Shown: piece after piece, positions 1 through 6,444 of the stretch | Layout of the letters: each line of letters opens with the position of its first letter | How positions within the stretch are numbered: the first letter of the stretch is position 1 | Source of the DNA: an uncultured Alphaproteobacteria bacterium | Lineage (GTDB): Bacteria; Pseudomonadota; Alphaproteobacteria; Puniceispirillales; Puniceispirillaceae | Direction: 5' to 3' | Assembly (NCBI GenBank): GCA_913031555.1 | Contig: CAJWDO010000054.1 | Location: forward strand, 1 to 8,716 | DNA: 8,716 nt | Position numbers and translations under genes: made by a program | The notes under the pieces: model-generated | Told to the model about the DNA's origin: nothing | Database searches by the model: none | What the model saw: only the letters and a program-made list of their open reading frames with translations

Positions 1-98
1 GAAATGTGTCTGGTGCCGCCCACACCATGCGCGAGCATATCGAGACAGCCATCGAGAATCTTTTCAAGTCCCAGGACGAACAGGAGAGCTTTGAATGA
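1..98 (+). CDS. Probable FCD-domain GntR-family transcriptional regulator, C-terminal end (partial)
   Basis: The open frame enters from the left edge (first full codon at position 3) and stops with TGA at 96-98, leaving 31 residues. The visible part includes GAAHTMREHIETAIENLF, an amphipathic helix of the form A-x-x-x-MRxHI-x-x-A. This resembles the last helix of FCD effector domains in FadR-subfamily GntR regulators, which typically end just after such a segment. The stop overlaps the start of the next gene (ATGA), so the two are co-transcribed and probably translationally coupled. A regulator leading a catabolic operon fits the GntR-type operator-like sites at 5422-5438 and 8487-8501. The DNA-binding domain lies outside the window, so the family call rests on a short tail and the context. 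Confidence 0.6.
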   Translation, partial: NVSGAAHTMREHIETAIENLFKSQDEQESFE

Positions 99-1102
99 AA
101 CCCCGTATTGGCATTATTCCTGGTGATCCCGGCGGCATCGGTCCCGAAATCATCGCCAAATTACTGGCCGAGGACGAGGTGCGCGATCAGGCCGACATCC
201 TGCTGATCGGTGACCGGCATCTGTTCGAGATGGGACAGGCGCAGGCCGGTGTCGAGATCGAGATGACCGATTGCGATGCCCGCACCGGTGACTGGACGGA
301 CATTGCCGGGCTGGCGATTCACAACCGCGAGACGATTGCGGCTGATGATGTTCGTCTTGCCGAGGTCACGCTGGCGAATGGCGGCTCGGCGCTTGGCAAT
401 CTGAACTGTGCGCTGGAAATGGCACGCGACGGCATCATCGACGCCATCACCTTTGGCCCCTTCAACAAGGCCGCGCTGATCGAGGCCGGCCTTGGACATG
501 AGGATGAGCTTCATTACATGGCGGAGTTCCTCGGCGTCGAAACCTACATCTCCGAGCTCAATACATTGAACGGCATCTGGACAAGCCGCGTGTCGAGCCA
601 CATCCCGCTGAAGGACGTTCCCGATTATATCAGCAGCCATCGCATCACCGAGGCGGTGCATCTGATTGACCGGACCCTGAAGCGCTCCGGGCTTACCCGG
701 CCGCGCCTGTCAGTGGCGGCGCTGAACCCACATGCCGGCGACAATGGCAATTTCGGGATGGAAGAGATCGAGGTCATCACCCCGACGGTCGAGACATTGC
801 GTCAGCAGCAGTTGAATATCGACGGTCCCTGGCCATCGGACACTGTGTTCCTGAAAGCCAAGGCCGGTGAGGTTGACGGCATCATCACGATGTATCACGA
901 TCAGGGCCAGATCGCCCTGAAACTGATGGGCTTCGACCGCGGCGTCACCGTACAGGGGGGCATTCCCTTTCCGGTGACAACGCCGGCGCATGGCACAGCA
1001 TTCGACATTGCCGGCAGCGGTACGGCGGATGTCGGCGCGACACGCGCCGCCTTCGACATCGCCTGCGATATGGTCAGCCATTGGGATGGCACAAGGCAAT
1101 GA
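95..1102 (+). CDS. pdxA2: PdxA-family dehydrogenase (4-hydroxythreonine-4-phosphate dehydrogenase-like, probably PdxA2 type)
   Basis: A 335-residue cytoplasmic protein, full length for the family (about 330). It opens with the PdxA signature IGIIPGDPGGIGPEI and shows the three metal-binding histidines in context: H169 (SSHIPL), H213 (NPHAG) and H268 (YHDQG). Their spacing matches E. coli PdxA H166/H211/H266. The GPFNKAAL stretch near residue 121 belongs to the substrate-phosphate region. PdxA oxidises a 4-phospho-3-hydroxy acid with NAD and then decarboxylates it. Copies in catabolic operons (PdxA2) act on D-threonate or D-erythronate 4-phosphate and similar sugar acids instead of making vitamin B6. 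A GntR neighbour, an enolase-superfamily partner and a transporter favour the catabolic role. The usual kinase partner (DUF1537) is not in the window. The start at 95 overlaps the upstream stop (ATGA) and follows a GGAGAG ribosome-binding site at 83-88. The family is sure; the substrate is not. Confidence 0.9.
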   Translation: MKPRIGIIPGDPGGIGPEIIAKLLAEDEVRDQADILLIGDRHLFEMGQAQAGVEIEMTDCDARTGDWTDIAGLAIHNRETIAADDVRLAEVTLANGGSALGNLNCALEMARDGIIDAITFGPFNKAALIEAGLGHEDELHYMAEFLGVETYISELNTLNGIWTSRVSSHIPLKDVPDYISSHRITEAVHLIDRTLKRSGLTRPRLSVAALNPHAGDNGNFGMEEIEVITPTVETLRQQQLNIDGPWPSDTVFLKAKAGEVDGIITMYHDQGQIALKLMGFDRGVTVQGGIPFPVTTPAHGTAFDIAGSGTADVGATRAAFDIACDMVSHWDGTRQ

Positions 1103-2223
1103 AGATAACCGCCATCAAGGCGCATGCGCTGAACTTCGAAGTTAATCTCGACATCACCTCGCCAGCGAAGACAGCACAACATCAGGCCTGCGTTGTCGAG
1201 ATCGAGACCGATGCCGATATCAGTGGTCATGGCATTACCTCAATCGGGCCGGCAAAGCCGATCCAGGCTGCCATCGAGAGTATCGCAGCGCCTGCCATCA
1301 TGGGCATGGACCCGCTGAACAATGACCGTATCTGGGACAGGCTCTACTGGGCGCTGGTGCCGCGTGGGCAAAGCGGGATCGGCATGCACGCCATTGCCGC
1401 CATCGATGTCGCGCTGTGGGATATCAAGGGCAAGGCGCTTGGCCAGCCAATCTGGAGGCTTCTTGGCGGGGCGCGCGAACGATGCCCGGTCTACGCCACA
1501 TTCGGCTTCGGCTTTTATGAAACCGATGAATTGCCACACGCGGCTGAAGCCTGGATGGAACGCGGCTTCTCGCGCCTGAAGATGACGGTTGGCAACAGCG
1601 CACTGCAAAGACGCGACGAGCCGCGCCTGCTGAGTGATGTGATCATCGAGGACAAACGCCGCGTCGCCGGCGTTCGCGATGCGGCCGGTCCGGAGGCGGA
1701 ACTCTTCATCGATGCCAATTGCAGCCTCGATTATTTCCATGCGGTGGAGCTGGCCGGAGCGCTGACGCCCTATCACATCAGCTTCTTCGAGGAGCCGATC
1801 ACGCAGAATGATGTTCGCCAGATGGCCGAACTTCGGCGCCAGACCGGCATGCGCGTCGCCTGCGGTCAGAACGAGGCACAGTCCTATCGCTTCCGCGATA
1901 TGCTGGTAGCAGGTGCTGTTGACATCATCCAGCCGAATGTCGTCATCACCGGCGGCTTCACGCAGTGCCAGAAGATCGCCGCGCTGGCCTCCGGATTCAA
2001 TGTCGGGATCGATAATGGTGGGGCATGGCCGTTCTTCAACGCGCATCTTCAGGCTGGCATCGCCAATGGTGGGCTTGTTGAATATCACTATTCGTCGGTC
2101 GAGGCCTGCCGCCTGATCTATGACGGGCTACCCGAGCCTGCCGATGGCTGGCTGACGATGAGCGATGCGCCGGGACTTGGTTTCGACTTGAATCGCGAGC
2201 GCCTGCAAAACCACCTTATCTGA
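1099..2223 (+). CDS. Enolase-superfamily (mandelate racemase/muconate lactonising) sugar-acid dehydratase-like protein
   Basis: A 374-residue protein of the usual length for the mandelate racemase group: N-terminal capping domain (about 1-120, with AIAAIDVALWDIKGKALG), then a TIM barrel. Members abstract the proton alpha to a carboxylate, usually to dehydrate sugar acids. Two expected Mg ligands are visible: D205 in IDAN and E231/E232 in FFEEP. Other key positions look unusual. The strand-2 KxK motif is K161-M-T163. The third metal-ligand motif reads CGQNE (255-259), with Gln where Glu is normal. The strand-7 Asp position reads QPN280. No histidine is seen at the strand-8 position (GIDNGG, 303-308). 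The start is set at ATG 1099, which overlaps the pdxA stop (ATGA) and gives the expected MKITAIKA N-terminus; the in-frame TTG at 1081 is upstream inside pdxA. It is the last gene of the + unit, facing tctA. Fold certain; reaction unknown. Confidence 0.88.
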   Translation: MKITAIKAHALNFEVNLDITSPAKTAQHQACVVEIETDADISGHGITSIGPAKPIQAAIESIAAPAIMGMDPLNNDRIWDRLYWALVPRGQSGIGMHAIAAIDVALWDIKGKALGQPIWRLLGGARERCPVYATFGFGFYETDELPHAAEAWMERGFSRLKMTVGNSALQRRDEPRLLSDVIIEDKRRVAGVRDAAGPEAELFIDANCSLDYFHAVELAGALTPYHISFFEEPITQNDVRQMAELRRQTGMRVACGQNEAQSYRFRDMLVAGAVDIIQPNVVITGGFTQCQKIAALASGFNVGIDNGGAWPFFNAHLQAGIANGGLVEYHYSSVEACRLIYDGLPEPADGWLTMSDAPGLGFDLNRERLQNHLI

Positions 2224-2276
2224 CCTGATGGTCTGGCCCGGATTGGCCACACGGTCGGCAGCGTCCTGTCGGTCAG
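2220..2276. terminator. Convergent intergenic region with stem-loops, possible bidirectional terminator
   Basis: The 49-bp gap between the stop codons of the + unit (2223) and tctA (2273, minus strand) holds three nested inverted repeats. CTGACC (2220-2225) pairs with GGTCAG (2271-2276), spanning both stop codons. TGGCC (2234-2238) pairs with GGCCA (2245-2249) around a 6-nt loop. CGGCAG (2256-2261) pairs with CTGTCG (2266-2271), with one G-U wobble, around a CGTC tetraloop. No T-run follows on either strand, so it is not a classical intrinsic terminator. The position between convergent genes is the main argument. Confidence 0.35.
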
Positions 2277-3760
2277 GATGCGCGCCCCTTCCGTGTGATC
2301 AGCTTCACGATCTGCGAGCCGAACAGGCCAAGGAACGCCAGCACCAGGAACAGCAGGGCCAGCGGCTGGGTCAGGATCATCCACCAGGCACCATCGAACA
2401 TCTTCAGCGAGTTCTGCAGATTGACCTCGACCATATGGCCGAGGATCAGGCCGACGGCAATCGGCGCCACCGAGAAACCGTGGCGGCGGGCGAAGAAGCC
2501 GACAACGCCGAAGATCAGTGCGATCCACACATCGAGAAGCGAGGCGCTCAGCGCATAGGCGCCAATCACCGACAGGGCAAAGACAATCGGCCAGAGAATG
2601 GCCGTCGGAATAAGCGAAATACGGGCAAAGAGCTTTGCCGCATACAGCCCCATGACAAGAAAGATGACGTTGGCGACAAGCATCGAGCCGAAAATCTGAT
2701 ACACCGATTCAATCTGCTCGGTGAACAGATAGGGACCCGGGCGCAAGCCATGCACCATCAGGCCGACGAGAATGATCGCGGTGGTGCCACTTCCCGGGAT
2801 GCCAAGCACCATGGTCGGCACCATCGCCCCGCCGGTGGCGGCGTTGTTTGCCGCCTCGGCACCGGCAATGCCCTCGACCGAGCCCTTGCCGAACTCCTCG
2901 CGGTTCTTCGACCAGCGGCGCGCCTCGGAATATCCGATCATCGACGCCACCGTCGCGCCTTCGGCCGGCAGGATGCCGATGAAAGTGCCGATGCCGGATG
3001 ACCGCGCAATGGTCTTCCAGATCCGCTTGTAATCCTCGCGGGTTGGCAGCTTCACCGCCTTCAGCGTCACCATATCGGCAACACGGTGGGCATGTTTTGA
3101 CTGCACGAGAAGTTCGGAAATGGCGAACAGGCCAATCATGACCGGCACGAAGGACAGGCCTTCATACAGCTCGTAATTGCCGAACATGAAACGTTCGATC
3201 GAAGTCACCCGCTCGGCACCGATGGTGGCAAGCCAGACGCCGAAAATGCCCCCAATCAGGTTCTTCACGGCACCGCCGGCACCGACACTGGCCAACATCG
3301 ACAGTCCAAAAATCGTCAGTGCGAAATACTCAGGCGGCCGGAATTCATACGCAACCTTGGCAAGCATGGGCGCCGCAATGCACAGCACGAGGATGGAAAA
3401 GATGCCGCCAATGGTGCTCGCCACAACGGCGACACCAAGCGCCCTGCCAGCCTCACCACGCTGCGCCAACGGGAATCCGTCAAAGGTCGTCGCAGCGGCA
3501 GCCGAGGTTCCCGGCGTGTTGATCAGGATGGCGGTGATCGACCCGGCAAAGGTCGCCGACACATAGAGTGTCGCCAGCACCGCGATGGCATGAACAGGGT
3601 CCATGGTCAGGGTGAAAGGCAGCAGCAGCGCTGCGCCAGTGGTGGCACCGAGGCCCGGCAGCACGCCGATGATGATGCCGAGAATTGTCGTGATGGTGAT
3701 GAGACCCAGAAGATACGGGTCACCCATCACCGAGGCCATCGCGGAAACCGCTTCCAACAT
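2273..3760 (-). CDS. tctA: TTT transporter large membrane subunit, TctA family
   Basis: A 495-residue, very hydrophobic protein of the usual TctA length (about 500), with roughly a dozen membrane segments. It is the large channel subunit of a tripartite tricarboxylate transporter, an ion-coupled importer of carboxylates in the inner membrane. Family motifs are clear: GVLPGLGATTG (32-42), the NTPGTSAAAATTFDG stretch following, GILPAEGATVA (262-272) and GIPGSGTT (320-327). The first and third motifs mirror each other, as expected from the internal duplication of this family. The ATG at 3760 has an AAGGGGAG ribosome-binding site and lies 14 bp after the tctB stop, so tctC-tctB-tctA is one transcription unit with tctA last. 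It converges on the enolase-superfamily gene. The substrate cannot be read from TctA itself. Confidence 0.95.
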   Translation of the reverse strand: MLEAVSAMASVMGDPYLLGLITITTILGIIIGVLPGLGATTGAALLLPFTLTMDPVHAIAVLATLYVSATFAGSITAILINTPGTSAAAATTFDGFPLAQRGEAGRALGVAVVASTIGGIFSILVLCIAAPMLAKVAYEFRPPEYFALTIFGLSMLASVGAGGAVKNLIGGIFGVWLATIGAERVTSIERFMFGNYELYEGLSFVPVMIGLFAISELLVQSKHAHRVADMVTLKAVKLPTREDYKRIWKTIARSSGIGTFIGILPAEGATVASMIGYSEARRWSKNREEFGKGSVEGIAGAEAANNAATGGAMVPTMVLGIPGSGTTAIILVGLMVHGLRPGPYLFTEQIESVYQIFGSMLVANVIFLVMGLYAAKLFARISLIPTAILWPIVFALSVIGAYALSASLLDVWIALIFGVVGFFARRHGFSVAPIAVGLILGHMVEVNLQNSLKMFDGAWWMILTQPLALLFLVLAFLGLFGSQIVKLITRKGRAS

Positions 3761-3774
3761 CCTGCTGTCTCCCC

Positions 3775-4230
3775 TTAGCCGTAATACCAGTTGGTGATCA
3801 GTCCACGCGGAAATCGGATCTTCAGAACTTCATCGAATAGCAGGAACAGGGTCAGCGGCACAGTGACCGAAATCAGCACGGCAACATGACGGCGCTTTTC
3901 GCCCCAGCTTGTCGAAAGAACGAACATCGACACCGCGATGGCGATGAAGAAATCCGCATAGGTCGTCAAAAAATAAAAGGCGGCGAATACCGAGATGCTG
4001 ATCCAGGTCGTGATCCCTTCAAGCTCGATCGGCTTTGGCGGGTTGCGCTTGCACTCCCAGGCCAGAATGCCGATCAGGATCAGATTGATCACCATCAGGA
4101 AAATCGGGAAGGAGCGCGGCTGCATGCTATGCCCGACGATCATCGGTGGCGACAGCTTGAGCTGCAGTGCCAGATAGATCACCACAACCGAAAAGACGGA
4201 AAGGATACCCGGAACAATTAAAGGTCGCAT
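3775..4230 (-). CDS. tctB: TTT transporter small membrane subunit, TctB family
   Basis: A 151-residue protein with about four hydrophobic helices, roughly residues 3-22, 42-60, 72-92 and 97-130. This is the size and topology of TctB, the small integral-membrane subunit that partners TctA. Its sequence is poorly conserved across the family, so identification rests on size, topology and its place between tctC and tctA. The basic loop CKRNPPKP lies between helices 2 and 3, and a charged GEKRRH turn separates helices 3 and 4. The start at 4230 has a GGGAGA ribosome-binding site 8 nt upstream. It is separated from tctC by 74 bp containing a hairpin, and from tctA by only 14 bp. Confidence 0.9.
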   Translation of the reverse strand: MRPLIVPGILSVFSVVVIYLALQLKLSPPMIVGHSMQPRSFPIFLMVINLILIGILAWECKRNPPKPIELEGITTWISISVFAAFYFLTTYADFFIAIAVSMFVLSTSWGEKRRHVAVLISVTVPLTLFLLFDEVLKIRFPRGLITNWYYG

Positions 4231-4257
4231 CAGAACGGTCTCCCAGCAATCACCAAT

Positions 4258-4280
4258 GGGCGACGCGTCATGCGCCGCCC
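4258..4280 (-). other. Stem-loop in the tctC-tctB intergenic gap
   Basis: GGGCG (4258-4262) pairs with CGCCC (4276-4280). After one A/C mismatch, CGCG pairs with TGCG (one wobble) around a TCA loop, giving a stem of about 9 bp. It sits between the binding-protein gene and the two membrane-subunit genes and has no T-run downstream on the transcribed strand. It is therefore more likely an mRNA-stability or partial-attenuation element than a full terminator. Confidence 0.45.
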
Positions 4281-4304
4281 ACCGGTCCGTTCAGGAAAGA
4301 CTTC

Positions 4305-5276
4305 CTATTCGATCAGGCCCATTTCCTTGAGCGCGGGACCGAACTCGTTAACCATCATCGAGATCTGCTTGCCCCAGGCGTCAGAACCCATCGGCGACGT
4401 GTTGTCGAGGCCGGAATTCATCAGATAAGCCTGGTAAAGCGAATGGCCCATGGCCTTCATCATAGCGCCTTCAAGCTCGGCGCGACGCTCTTCGGACACA
4501 CCGGCATGGGTGACAAAACCACGGGTCGTGGACAGCACCAGATCGATACCCATTTCCTTGGCGGTCTTGGCAGCAGGGATCGGGTCCATGCGGTTTTCAC
4601 CAAGGATCACCAGCGGGCAGAGATCGCCGGCCTCGATCGGGGCCGAAGCCTCGGACAGGTTCAGCGTGCCGACATCGACGGCACCGGCGACAACCTGGGT
4701 GGCAACCTCAGCACCGCCACCGAACGGGATGTAGGTCGGCATGTCGACGCCAAGGCGCTTGGCCCACAGGAAGACGGTCAGATGGTCGATGGTGCCCGAC
4801 GAGGTGCCACCGAATTTCATCGAGTCGCCATTCTTCATGCCGGCAACGAATTCCTCAGGCGTCTTGTAGGGGCTCTTGCAGTTGACCATCAGGATCTGCG
4901 GGTCGTTGGTGCCACGGGCGATCGGTGCCATGTCCTCGACGCGCAGGTCGGTCTTGCCCTTCGCCATGGTGATGGCGTGACCAACCGTGAAGGTCAGAAC
5001 CGTGTTGCCATCGGCCGGGCGGCTGTTGAAATACTGCATCGCGGCAGCACCGCCACCACCACGCTTGTTGACGACGACCATATCCTGCTTCAGCCCACGG
5101 CGTGTGCGGATCATCATCATGCGCGAGTTCACGTCGGTACCACCACCGGCACCGGCGTGGGTAACAACCTCGATCGTGCCTTCGGCGGCGACAACAGGTG
5201 CCGACGACATAGCCATAACGCCGGCCATCGACGCGATGCCGACGCCGACCGACAGAATTTTCTTAGTGCTGAGCAT
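4305..5276 (-). CDS. tctC: TTT transporter periplasmic solute-binding protein, TctC (Bug) family
   Basis: A 323-residue protein, the usual TctC/Bug length. It starts with a Sec signal peptide: KK at 5-6, a hydrophobic core at about 8-24, and a probable cleavage site near VVAAEG (28-33). The mature N-terminus IEVVTHAGAGGGTDVNSR (35-52) is the family's first ligand-binding loop, where the glycine-rich turn and D48 sit by the bound carboxylate. GGTSSGTIDHL and YIPFGGGAEVATQVVAGAVDVG are the second-domain motifs that also line the pocket. It captures the solute in the periplasm and delivers it to TctA/TctB. The start at 5276 is supported by a GGGAGG ribosome-binding site 5 nt upstream and by the signal peptide. 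It is first in tctCBA, with a 227-bp upstream gap that holds regulatory sites. The ligand is probably a small carboxylate (inference from the family); it is not identifiable from sequence. Confidence 0.95.
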   Translation of the reverse strand: MLSTKKILSVGVGIASMAGVMAMSSAPVVAAEGTIEVVTHAGAGGGTDVNSRMMMIRTRRGLKQDMVVVNKRGGGGAAAMQYFNSRPADGNTVLTFTVGHAITMAKGKTDLRVEDMAPIARGTNDPQILMVNCKSPYKTPEEFVAGMKNGDSMKFGGTSSGTIDHLTVFLWAKRLGVDMPTYIPFGGGAEVATQVVAGAVDVGTLNLSEASAPIEAGDLCPLVILGENRMDPIPAAKTAKEMGIDLVLSTTRGFVTHAGVSEERRAELEGAMMKAMGHSLYQAYLMNSGLDNTSPMGSDAWGKQISMMVNEFGPALKEMGLIE

Positions 5277-5281
5277 TGGTT

Positions 5282-5287
5282 CCTCCC
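5282..5287 (-). promoter_or_regulatory. Ribosome-binding site of tctC
   Basis: The minus strand reads GGGAGG five bases before the tctC ATG (5276-5274). It is among the strongest Shine-Dalgarno matches in the window, fitting the high expression usual for periplasmic binding proteins, and it fixes the start codon. Confidence 0.75.
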
Positions 5288-5301
5288 AGAAGTTTGCTCC
5301 A

Positions 5302-5340
5302 AAAGATCTTTCTTATACAGGACCAGTATTTGATCTGGTC
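5302..5340 (-). promoter_or_regulatory. Candidate tctC promoter/operator: -10-like TATAAG with two inverted repeats
   Basis: On the minus strand TATAAG (5317-5312) resembles a sigma-70 -10 box, 35 bp from the tctC start codon. No good -35 box lies at 16-18 bp. Instead there is a 6-bp inverted repeat, GACCAG (5321-5326) and CTGGTC (5335-5340), with an 8-nt A/T-rich spacer. A perfect 10-bp palindrome, AAAGATCTTT (5302-5311), lies where transcription would begin. A weak -35 with an adjacent inverted repeat suggests a regulated promoter. The promoter assignment is tentative; the repeats themselves are certain. Confidence 0.4.
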
Positions 5341-5421
5341 ACATTTTTCCCGGCCCAGACAACACTCCACCCGATGGTGATTTGAGATGCCCTTGCGCGG
5401 AAAATCTCCGCCGGCCTGACA

Positions 5422-5438
5422 TTACGGTATACCAAATT
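5422..5438. promoter_or_regulatory. GntR/FadR-type operator-like site 1, upstream of tctC
   Basis: GGTATACC (5426-5433) is a perfect 8-bp palindrome inside a 12-bp sequence, GTATACCAAATT (5427-5438), that recurs exactly at 8490-8501. FadR-subfamily GntR regulators bind palindromes of the form t.GTa-tAC.a, which this core fits with no central spacer. It lies about 150 bp upstream of the tctC start codon in the non-coding gap 5277-5503. The rest of that gap shows no RNA gene, credible small gene or clear terminator for the TIM-barrel gene. Confidence 0.55.
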
Positions 5439-5503
5439 CAGAGGTGAGACAATGTTCAATAGTGCCACACCACGCTCATTTGGCGGCCCTGTTTCACGGC
5501 GGG

Positions 5504-6346
5504 CTAATCGACGGCAAGACCAGCCTCGCGGGCACGGGCGACCATATATTCGCGGCCGGCCAGCATGTCGTCGATTGATCCGAAGCCATTCGTGTAATGG
5601 CCGGTATAACCCATCCCCTCAATCTTCTTGAACATGGCGCCAAAATCGATCGTGCCATCACCGGGTTGCTGGTGGATCTCATAGGACCCGTTATTGTCGG
5701 CGAGCCTGACTTCGTGGCACAGGCTGAAATCCATCGCATCGATAAAGTTGGCGATTCCCACCCCGGGCAGGAAATGCGCGTGGTTCGCGGTAAATGACCA
5801 GCGCACTGACGGGCTGTCGATCTCACGGAAGAAATGCATGCATTCGGCCGGTGTCACCGGCATGTAGTTGACCTCGGCCAGAACAGGTTCCCAGTTCAGA
5901 TTTTCAAGCAGCAGCAGGACGCCCTTCTCGGCAGCGTAATCGCCGATCCGACGCAACCTGTCGATCGCCGCCTGCATCCTGATCTTGCGACAGGCGGTGA
6001 AATGATAACCGCCGTGGACAACAATCCACTTCGCGCCAAGCCTTGGCGCCAGATCGATATAGGCCTTCATGTAGTTGTCGACGGCATCGCGACAGAAAGG
6101 CGAGATTTCGGCGACATTCACACCGGACAGTGTATGCAGCCCAAAGCTGATCCCGGTCTCGGCAAGCAGATCGCGGACCGTCCCGCACCGTGTATCATCG
6201 AACGTCTCGAGGGCGTTTGGGGCGATGTCGGTCTGTGCGTCGATGATGCGGACATCATTCTCCGCCGCCCAGCGGATGCCGTCCTCGAGCGGCAATCGCC
6301 GGCCAAGGTCGACGCCTATCCTGTCTTTCAGAGTCATGCCGGTCAT
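5504..6346 (-). CDS. Xylose-isomerase-like TIM-barrel protein (sugar phosphate isomerase/epimerase family)
   Basis: A 280-residue cytoplasmic protein of typical family length. Recognisable barrel elements are GLHTLSG (69-75), WIVVHGGYH (107-115), LLLENLNWE (145-153), NHAHFLPG (188-195), VRLADNNG (213-220) and the closing PGDGTID (228-234). Family members isomerise or epimerise sugars and sugar acids, usually with a metal held by Glu, Asp, His and Glu. By eye only E148 is kept: the Asp position reads T186 (FTANHAH), the His position reads R214 (VRLADN) and the final Glu position appears to be N253. The start is taken at ATG 6346 because GGGGGAGG lies 5 nt upstream; a longer frame from 6379 would bury that site. 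It lies 86 bp after the crotonase gene across a tandem repeat and is probably in the same transcript. Fold confident; activity unknown. Confidence 0.85.
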   Translation of the reverse strand: MTGMTLKDRIGVDLGRRLPLEDGIRWAAENDVRIIDAQTDIAPNALETFDDTRCGTVRDLLAETGISFGLHTLSGVNVAEISPFCRDAVDNYMKAYIDLAPRLGAKWIVVHGGYHFTACRKIRMQAAIDRLRRIGDYAAEKGVLLLLENLNWEPVLAEVNYMPVTPAECMHFFREIDSPSVRWSFTANHAHFLPGVGIANFIDAMDFSLCHEVRLADNNGSYEIHQQPGDGTIDFGAMFKKIEGMGYTGHYTNGFGSIDDMLAGREYMVARAREAGLAVD

Positions 6347-6351
6347 ATGTT

Positions 6352-6359
6352 CCTCCCCC
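6352..6359 (-). promoter_or_regulatory. Ribosome-binding site deciding the TIM-barrel gene start
   Basis: The minus strand reads GGGGGAGG, with its GGAGG core ending 5 nt before ATG 6346. This selects the MTGMTLKDR start over the in-frame ATG at 6379, which has only weak purine context within the repeat tract. Confidence 0.7.
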
Positions 6360-6386
6360 AAGTTTCTTAACAACTTCATGCCTGTC

Positions 6387-6444
6387 GCCGGTCTTGGTTG
6401 CCAGTCTCATTTGCCGGTCTTGGTTGCCGGTCTCAGTTGCCGGT
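6387..6444. repeat. 13-bp tandem repeat, four units plus a partial, across the 3' end of the crotonase gene
   Basis: The + strand reads GCCGGTCTTGGTT (6387-6399), GCCAGTCTCATTT (6400-6412), GCCGGTCTTGGTT (6413-6425), GCCGGTCTCAGTT (6426-6438) and then GCCGGT (6439-6444). Units 1 and 3 are identical, and units 2 and 4 differ at two bases, so the tract is also a 26-bp duplication. It includes the last codons and stop (6433-6435) of the crotonase gene and fills most of the gap to the next gene. Thirteen is not a multiple of three, so copy-number change inside the coding end would alter the reading frame. Confidence 0.85.

Noticed and set aside
2228..3001. A + strand open frame of 257 codons antisense to tctA
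   Set aside because: Low-complexity hydrophilic peptide opposite an unmistakable TctA. No ribosome-binding site or domain supports it.
4167..5333. A 388-codon open frame on the + strand antisense to tctC
   Set aside because: Its peptide is rich in His, Arg and Gly with no recognisable domain, and it mirrors a clear, complete tctC. Long antisense frames are expected in GC-rich coding DNA.
5454..5475. TGGCAC near 5470 on the minus strand as a sigma-54 -24 element
   Set aside because: The matching TTGC -12 element is absent at the required spacing, and no sigma-54 activator gene is visible.
5483..5503. Possible terminator after the TIM-barrel gene
   Set aside because: The GGCGG elements here are direct rather than inverted repeats. 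The only inverted match is a 4-bp GCCC/GGGC with an 11-nt loop and no T-run.
5608..5615. GGTATAAC inside the TIM-barrel gene as a further GntR half-site
   Set aside because: It is within coding sequence, lacks the second half of the palindrome and is not near a start of transcription.
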